Shown: one piece after another, positions 58,112 through 64,000 of the stretch | Position numbering within the stretch: position 1 is the stretch's first letter | How the letters are laid out: each line of letters begins with the position of its first letter | DNA from: Marasmius tenuissimus | Lineage: Eukaryota; Basidiomycota; Agaricomycetes; Agaricales; Marasmiaceae | Assembly: GCA_029532415.1 (NCBI GenBank) | Contig: JAQOTA010000047.1 | Coordinates: 3,472,001 to 3,536,000 of the forward strand | Length of the DNA stretch: 64,000 nucleotides | Direction: 5' to 3' | Program-made: the position numbers and the translations under genes | Notes under the pieces: model-generated | Seen by the model: the letters and a program-made list of their open reading frames with translations, nothing else | Told to the model about the DNA's origin: nothing | Databases searched by the model: none

Positions 58112-58470
58112 GAAAATTGGCCTCTGAGTACGTTGGAGGCAAATAAACTCAATGCGCTATCGCTCCCAGAGACTGAGCTAGCGGGTAACCCTAGCCGTTG
58201 AAGACCATTGTCATCGTGGTGCACAAATGTGTTCGTGCGGTATTCTGGAGCTCTGTTCCTGACTTGTTGAGAGGTCGTTCAGCCTCTGTCTGTCGTGGGG
58301 GTGGTTTTGGCACTGATATCTCCCGAGAACTGGATAAGGTGTCAAAGACGCGGGACGAATCGAGTCTTCCTCAAGTGTTTGGAACGTGGAGTGTATATGA
58401 CGAGCGCTTGTGCTACTATAATAGAATGGCGGTGGTGGCTACAATGCTGAGGAGGCTTAGGCAGCTGCAA
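58112..58470 (-). pseudogene. Unit R15: orphan tail B
   Basis: Matches R9a closely from the C-terminal end (GCCTCTGAGTACGTTGGAGG, encoding PPTYSE) to the truncated helix near 58460, where the same intergenic block takes over. It has frame breaks and no ectodomain. The shared truncation point shows that R9a and R15 descend from one already broken ancestor. Confidence 0.62.
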
Positions 58471-60162
58471 TGATGAATCATCGGATTGATTGCTAGTGAC
58501 CTAATATCTCACCTTGCTGTCCAAACGGGACTAATGACCGTCGACTGAGGGAGTCCTGCTGAGACAGGAATAGTCGATCAACGAGACCACGGCGCTTGCT
58601 GAATTGACGTTAGTAGTTACTTACGCATGTTTATGCCTCGAGTCTGTGTGTGGCTGATCTAAGTTCCTTTAAATGAGGGGCCCTGTTATGGCTTGGCCGC
58701 AATTATGGGCTCTGTCTCCTGCTGATCGCTGTTGATCGACTGCTGGTTCTCAAAGTCTACATTCTATCCAAAGTGTTCTATCTTAACCCTAGATTTTGAA
58801 TGGGGAAACATCCGCGTCTTCGTCCTTGGTACGCTTTGAATGTTCACAGTCGGTGCCAATCGAGTATACGTGACAGAACAAGGGGCAAATAGATTGCTAA
58901 GCAAGCATTCATCATCGAATATTTGCCTCTGAGTAAGTTGGAGGCATTTGACCGTCACTCTCACTCCTGGGGTGTGTGCTGGTGGGAGATACGAGCAGCC
59001 GAAGTCTGCCGTCCTCGTGATTGACAACCATCCTTCCCTCCTTCCGGGTTTTTACATCCATGGGGATACCTGTCTCAGGATCGTTGAGACGTCGTTCGAC
59101 CTCCTTCTGTCGCGGTCGTGGCTCCGCCACCAAGATATCCCCGAGGAGTGGATAAGGAGTCAAAGACACTGGACGGTTCGAGGCTTCCTCGATAGTGAAC
59201 GTAGGGCGTATCTGGCCTTGGGACCGCTTCCGGCGCCTCCACACATAAAGATAGCATTGGTGGCTAAGATACTGAAGAGGCTTGCCAGTCCAGCGCTCAA
59301 ACCGACGATTAAGGCAAGGTTGGAGTGATCCCGAGTCCTGTGTATGTGTGAGCCGTGGTAATGGTTGTCGTGTAGGGGTTTTGCTAGCCATTTTTGGCGA
59401 CTTACCCTTCTCGTTCGTTGGTGGGTGCGTTATTGTCTTCGCGGGACGGCGTGGAGGTGGAAGAGGGAGACGAACCACTTGGAATTACGGAGAAGGGAGG
59501 AGATTGAGCTATCAAAGACAAGTTTTCGACATCCCTGCGAAATTAACGAGATTAGCCCCGTGTCTAAGTACCTCTGACCTCTTCCATCTTCTAAATACTT
59601 ACCCGAAGTCATCGTGACTCTGAGAATCATTTTGACGATTGGCAAAGTTGCCATTAAGATCTCTGCACAAAGAACTGATAAGATTCTAAAGAACACAGAC
59701 AACTCGATCTTCCGTTACCCATATGCACATATAAAATGCTCCCTAAAAGTCCGTCAAATCAATAACGTCTGCAGAGACCTACTCACGTACTGCGAATGTC
59801 TGGGCTGAAGAAGAACGCTTCCGGATAGGCTGTTGTCTTGGTTGCTTGTGCTATCGACGGTTTTCGTATCTTCCACGGGCTGTACGTCCTCTCCCAGCGC
59901 GGTGATTATCTTCGTTTGAGGGCAGCGAAATAGGTCGTTAGGTGGTCTTACGAGAAGAGCCACAAAAGAAATTCTGGTGCTGGTCGTGTTGAAATCCGAG
60001 ACAACGGCATTCCACGGAAATATGACGGTAACGCCTTGGGCAGCTCGGTTTGGAAGGGTAAAGATGAGACCGCGACATGATCCGACCAACGAAGCGCAGA
60101 AGAAAATGCTACCGAGCTATCCTCATAAGTATTCGGAGCAACGGAAAAATTGGAGCCTTAAG

Positions 60163-61587
60163 CCCAGTGAAAACCGCACCTGCACGATCTGGGCCGATCT
60201 GGGGATATCCGGGGGTGTCTGGTGATTTCCGCGTTGATCTGGATGTAGGCCCTCGGGAGTTGGAGTCGTGGAGATGGTTGGGATTTTGGGGGGATTCAGA
60301 ATGCGTGTTTCCTTTGAGACTCGTTCACGTCGTTGATTCTTCTGCTTCTGCTCGTAGTCAGTCGTGGTAACTTTTGAAGTATACTTGAGTTCGATTCCAA
60401 CTCGGAGAAGTCATTGTAGAACCTGTCCAACAAGTATTTCAGAACGCGGGTCAGACGCGTGCCCTTTGCCCTGCCCTAAACTGGTTCGTGCGTGGGTCCT
60501 CGTATCATCCGCCTGTCACTTATACTCGAAGGCGTTTGACATCGACCACAACGCTTCTTTCTTCCCTCCCCCCATTGTCCCTGCCATCTGTTGAAACGTT
60601 CCGTGTCTCTGCCATTCCTCCGATCGTCAACTGAGCGCCATAGATAACGCAGAGAATCATGGTATTCTGGTGAAGGTCAGTTCATATAATGTTCGATTCA
60701 TTGGCATCACTTCTTCATTCCCTCAGTCAGGTAAATACGTCGGTCGTCTGGGTTTCGATAGATCATCGATCATCGCGTGTTCAGGTACATTTATCCTCCT
60801 ACGTCTATCACCAGTTGCTGACTATTCTGTGTCCTCCACCTAGCAGTCTCCAGCAGCGTTGACAGGGTTGGACGGACGGTAGGGGGTACAAGGCACGGAA
60901 AGATGGCGCGAGTAGACGGAAGTACTGTAGGAATACAATCAATTCGGTAGTCACAGGTCACAAGCCCCAAAATTTCCGAAAAAATTTCGGATGGTCACTA
61001 AGTCACAGGGGGTCCATCCGAATTGTCCCTGCGTGTGACACCTCCAACAGTGCCAAATTTGGCTGTCCGGAGCCTAAATTTCCGAATTTTTTCTTCACGT
61101 CACACGCCGCAGGGGTGTCATCCGAATTTTTGTTGTCACCAGAAGTGGTCACAGCAAAAAGGCCATCCAAATTGATTGTATTTCTACAGTACTTCAGGAT
61201 CCTTAGGCTGGACAAAAGCTTCGCAACTCGTTTCGGCAAGTCTTGCCATCACTTCGTATCTTCGAGGCAATTCATCTGTAGTCCTTCTCCTCTTCTCTGT
61301 GTACATATCTACGAGTATCACGAATAATTACAATGGATCCAACTATGAAGATCTGAATGAACCAGCCAACGAGAACCCATCGGAGCAACAGAAAATGTCG
61401 GATAAGTGCAGATACGCGCGGACAGGCACAGATACCGGCGGAATCAGTGGAAATTGGGCCAGACAGGTGCAGAAATAATCTGGATAGACGAGCAAACTCT
61501 GCAAATATCTGACGTTCTCTGCGTATGCAGATTGTCTCCGAAGATGGCAGATATTCCCAGACCAGCACAGGTGCGGTTTTCACTGGG
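60163..61587. mobile_element. 1.4-kb TIR element in intron 1 of R16
   Basis: Ends CCCAGTGAAAACCGCACCTG and CAGGTGCGGTTTTCACTGGG form a 20-bp inverted repeat. Flanks are CCTTAAG on both sides (60156-60162 and 61588-61594). The insertion is only a few bases after the 5' splice donor (GTGAGCCTTAAG). No transposase frame. A 7-bp duplication is near the 8 bp of hAT elements, but the superfamily is not certain. A smaller TIR element is nested at 60936. Confidence 0.85.
60936..61178. mobile_element. 243-bp MITE, TA duplication
   Basis: Ends CAATCAATTCGG and CCAAATTGATTG, flanked by TA (60934-60935 and 61179-61180). Internal GTCACAGGTCACA and GGTCCATCCGAATT words relate it to the 844-bp element at 47183. 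It is inside the larger TIR element, hence younger. Confidence 0.75.
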
Positions 61588-62120
61588 CCTTAAGGCTCAC
61601 CAAAGAACGGGCTTCATTATGCCAGCCTGCTGGTATGAAGGGTAGGTCGAAGGGAACGAAGCGGAGACGTGCAAAAACTACCAACCCTTCATATACTAAG
61701 GGCGTTGATTATCATGATATCGCTATGGACTGATGATCTATAAGCAACAACCTTGCGTTGTCAGAGTCCCCAGCCCCCAGTGAAGGTGTCGAGTAGCTGG
61801 CTGGTAACCAGCGTGATTGCAACGCCGTACGGGCCCGAGGAATGACGATGGGAAAACATCAAATAGATACTGGAAGGTGCAAGGTCTGCTCGACTCTCCT
61901 TGCCCGGGAGCCCATCACGGGAGGTTAGGCCAGTCAGGGCTGTATGGAGTGGGAACTGGAAGCGAATGACTCATTGTAGACCACCTAGGACCTCATGTAG
62001 AAGCTTCCTGTAGTAACTTCGACGCTGAGAGAAGCATGACACGTGGGGGCTATGCACGGATAAGCCACTCTAATTTGACGGATTTCGTCTGCTTGTTCTT
62101 AATTTCGAAATGACATAAAA

Positions 62121-62212
62121 CACGGCGGGCTCGAGTACATAGGCTCAAGTCCTCTGGGTGTACGTCGAATTGGTTTATTCGTAGAACTATGATGTCATAA
62201 CCATCAGCGGTG
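62121..62212 (-). pseudogene. tRNA-Arg relic 3' of R17
   Basis: The best of the relics: CACGGCGGGCTCGAG, CCTCTGGGTGTACG, TTCGTAGAACTATGATGTCAT and AACCATCAGCGG follow the tRNA image in order, with an extra repeat inside the T-arm. The acceptor stem no longer pairs. Confidence 0.65.
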
Positions 62213-62430
62213 GACTCGGTACAAACGTGGCGCGCCAATTCGAGTGATTTCTGAAGGTCTTGGGGGTGCAAATAGAGACATGTCAAAGGCGTTGACAATT
62301 CGAAACGAAATAACTATATGAGAAATAGCCCGTTGATATTCTGATTAAACCACGTCCACATCATCCTCACTGCCCCCTGGGTGATCAACCAATACATCGT
62401 CACCCCCTCGCTTTCCCATAGAACACTTCA

Positions 62431-63687
62431 TCAAAGATTTGAGGCTCCAGCTCCAGGTCCGTGCTGTGCTCGCAGTGCTGGCTCCTGTGGAAGAGGAACC
62501 GAATCAGACGATGGTGAAGATACAACAGAGGGGGGATGATAGCTCTTCTGCAGTGTTTCGTCGAATCCGGGAGGAACGTGGGATGCTCGTCTAGTTGTCG
62601 CTGGGGAAATGGGGCCGCGAATACCTTCTGAAGGGGGTGAGGCACCGTCGTATGCGGGATAGCGGTTGGGATTAGTTAGTGTTGAGGCGAGGATAGAAGA
62701 AGGTGGGGCTTGATGAAAGAGTTGATGCTCCTTGTGGAATTGATTGAGCTTTTTCTGGTACCGAAATCGTCGATAGAAAAACACCGCTACAAGGATGCAC
62801 AAAAGTGCTATACCCCCCATGATACTTCCTACAAGGGTAGCAAGACCATTATTTTTGTGGCATTTCCTATCGCACTCTCAGTAGCGATTTTGTTGATAAC
62901 ATGGTGACGTACCCATGATCATTCTCCTTACATTGAGAATCTCTGGGGCTAGGTGAAGGAGTGATAGACGCAGTAGGGACACTCGTCGGGTGCGATCCAT
63001 GTACGCTGAACGTGTGCGACTCGTTCAAGAATATCAAGTGCTCGAAGTTGCCAAGATTCAAGTCTCTACACACCCGATAGATTGGGTTTAGTATGCAGTT
63101 TGAAAATGCAAGATAAAAGCACTGACTTTGGGCTACCAGTGGACTCGCTTTTGCCATTGGGTTGAGGATCAAGAAAGTTCCTATATAAATCATTCATCAG
63201 CTCCCCAAAGAACTCGGTCATGTTATGCTCCTGATACCCATATGCACACAAAGAATGGTTTCTAGAAGACACGTCAAGTAGGCAAAGCCTCTGACATATG
63301 CCCACGCACCCTGATCGAGGCTCGAACACAACTTGGCCAGTGCTATAGTCATTCTGAGGTGTCTTCAGCACAGTATACTGCTCAATGAGGGAGTTCCTGT
63401 TTGCCCCCAATGCATTGGTTATGTCAGTTGTCGGGCAGTCAAACTTGTCTGGTGGTTTTATGAGGAAAACGACGAAATTGGGGCCAGATGTCCTGATTTC
63501 CGAAGAGTTCATACTCCACAGAAAAAAGTTCTGTTGGTCCTTGAAGACTTGTTCTGGGATACCAAAATTGAACCCGCGGTACGAGTGAATCAGGACAGCG
63601 AAGAGGATCATGCTATCCAATCATTGACATGAGGCCGAATAACGCAGAGAATCCTAGCTTAAATACTCACCGAATAAAGAGTTTCAT
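62431..63687 (-). CDS. Membrane protein family, unit R17 (ectodomain 1, tail A)
   Basis: ATG at 63687 (MKLFIR, donor GTGAGTATT). The leader rejoins as MILFAVLIHSYRG followed by FNFGIPEQVFKDQQNFFLWS, FVVFLIKPPDKFDCPTTDIT, NALGANRNSL and EPRSGCVG. After a 77-bp intron ending TATCAG, exon 3 gives EHNMTEFFGELMNDLYRNFL. Exon 4 is the stalk (HPTSVPTASITPSPSPRD). The last exon has KCHKNNGLATLV, helix SIMGGIALLCILVAVFF, YRRFRYQKKLNQFHKEHQLF, APPSSILASTLT, VPPGFDETLQKSYHPPSV and ends HGPGAGASNL at 62431. All junctions are GT..AG and open. It is the clearest template for the family, whose function I do not know. Confidence 0.75.
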
Positions 63688-63691
63688 CACG

Positions 63692-63703
63692 CCAGCCTGC
63701 TGG
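63692..63703 (-). promoter_or_regulatory. Start-proximal near-palindrome of R17
   Basis: CCAGCAGGCTGG on the minus strand, ending five bases before the ATG at 63687. An exact copy of the block seen at the other units. A version of the more distal block (GATGATCCTGATAT, near 63794) lies about 100 bp upstream. Confidence 0.55.
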
Positions 63704-64000
63704 TATGGGGGTGGGTTAGGAGAACAATCAAGACCAAAAACTCATGGTATCCACATCTTTTTCAATGTACCATTACGGCCTTATGGAGGGTGTTGATGAT
63801 CCTGATATAATTATTCGAGCTGATAATCAGGATTGCTCGAAACTGCTGTACGAGATTGCTCCCAGTATAACCTCCAAAAAAATAGCCACATCGCCGCGCG
63901 TTCGCATCGTTGTGCATAAAAGGTATGAAGCAGGCTGTGACTATGGGTAGGCCATCACCTCAAAAGCGACAACTGTTCCAAGGTGGGGGTGCAAGGCAGG

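Larger units (their letters stand above)
58912..61617 (-). pseudogene. Membrane protein family, unit R16 (ectodomain 1, tail B), near-intact with 2-nt frameshift
   Basis: Exon 1 (ATG 61617, MKPVLC) is separated from exon 2 by a 1425-bp insertion in intron 1. Exon 2 resumes IFFCASLVGSCRGLIFTLPN, VTVIFPWNAVVSDF, SFVALLVRPPNDLFRCPQ, LGEDVQPVEDT. The stalk and helix read ALIVGLSAGLASLFSILATN then AIFM. A TG doubling (ATGTGTGGAGG where ATGTGGAGG is expected, near 59250) then throws WRRRKRS out of frame. Downstream the tail is open: FTIEEASNRPVSLTPYPLLG, VAEPRPRQKEVERRLND, VVNHEDGRL and QMPPTYSEANIR. Apart from the dinucleotide and the intron insertion it is complete, so it is a recent pseudogene or a sequencing artefact. 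Confidence 0.7.

Overview
The window is nuclear DNA of a filamentous basidiomycete, most likely a mushroom-forming Agaricomycete. The reasons are many 50-60 bp introns, a KDZ-type DNA transposon of the kind known from Agaricomycetes, a degenerate Ty1/copia retroelement, an intron-containing tRNA, and no operon-like packing. I cannot name the species.

The left edge (1-4.3 kb) holds the 5' part of an epoxide-hydrolase-like alpha/beta hydrolase gene (minus strand, running off the window) and two decayed copies of it. From 4.4 kb to the right edge, the locus is a tandem, same-strand (minus) array of about 17 units of one unrecognised gene family. The predicted product is a small single-pass membrane protein: signal peptide split by an intron, about 110-residue ectodomain, Ser/Thr/Pro stalk, one transmembrane helix and a cytoplasmic tail. 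Two ectodomain subtypes (1 and 2) and two tail types (A and B) occur in all four combinations. Tail-A units (R1, R2, R3, R4, R7, R10, R14, R17) are mostly intact. Every tail-B unit (R5, R6, R8, R9a, R11, R12, R13, R15, R16) carries at least one visible lesion. Each tail-A unit is followed on its 3' side by a tRNA-Arg(UCU) gene or relic: one looks intact (4401-4488), seven are degenerate. So receptor and tRNA seem to have been amplified as one cassette. Nearly every first exon is preceded by a conserved near-palindrome (CCAGCAGGCTGG) touching the start codon.

Transposons interrupt the array. The largest is a copia element at 27,574-39,347 (LTR pair, 5-bp target duplication ATCAT). Its gag is split by a 4.7-kb KDZ transposon carrying a transposase and a zinc-finger accessory gene, and by a solo LTR; its pol is split by a mariner-like MITE. 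Other insertions are solo LTRs at 24,980, 42,824 and 52,246, a 3.5-kb element at 49,927, and TIR elements at 14,789, 44,226, 47,183, 50,960, 60,163 and 60,936. Several have an empty-site counterpart in a sister unit, so their ends are well defined. The 10.6-16.4 kb and 39.4-42.2 kb stretches hold no gene I can support.

All reading was by eye: exon ends, copy counts and similarity statements come from motif matching, not from alignment software. The family's role is unknown. Its tandem amplification, diversified ectodomain, exchange of ectodomain and tail exons, and birth-and-death decay resemble recognition-receptor families (for example self/non-self recognition), but that is inference only.
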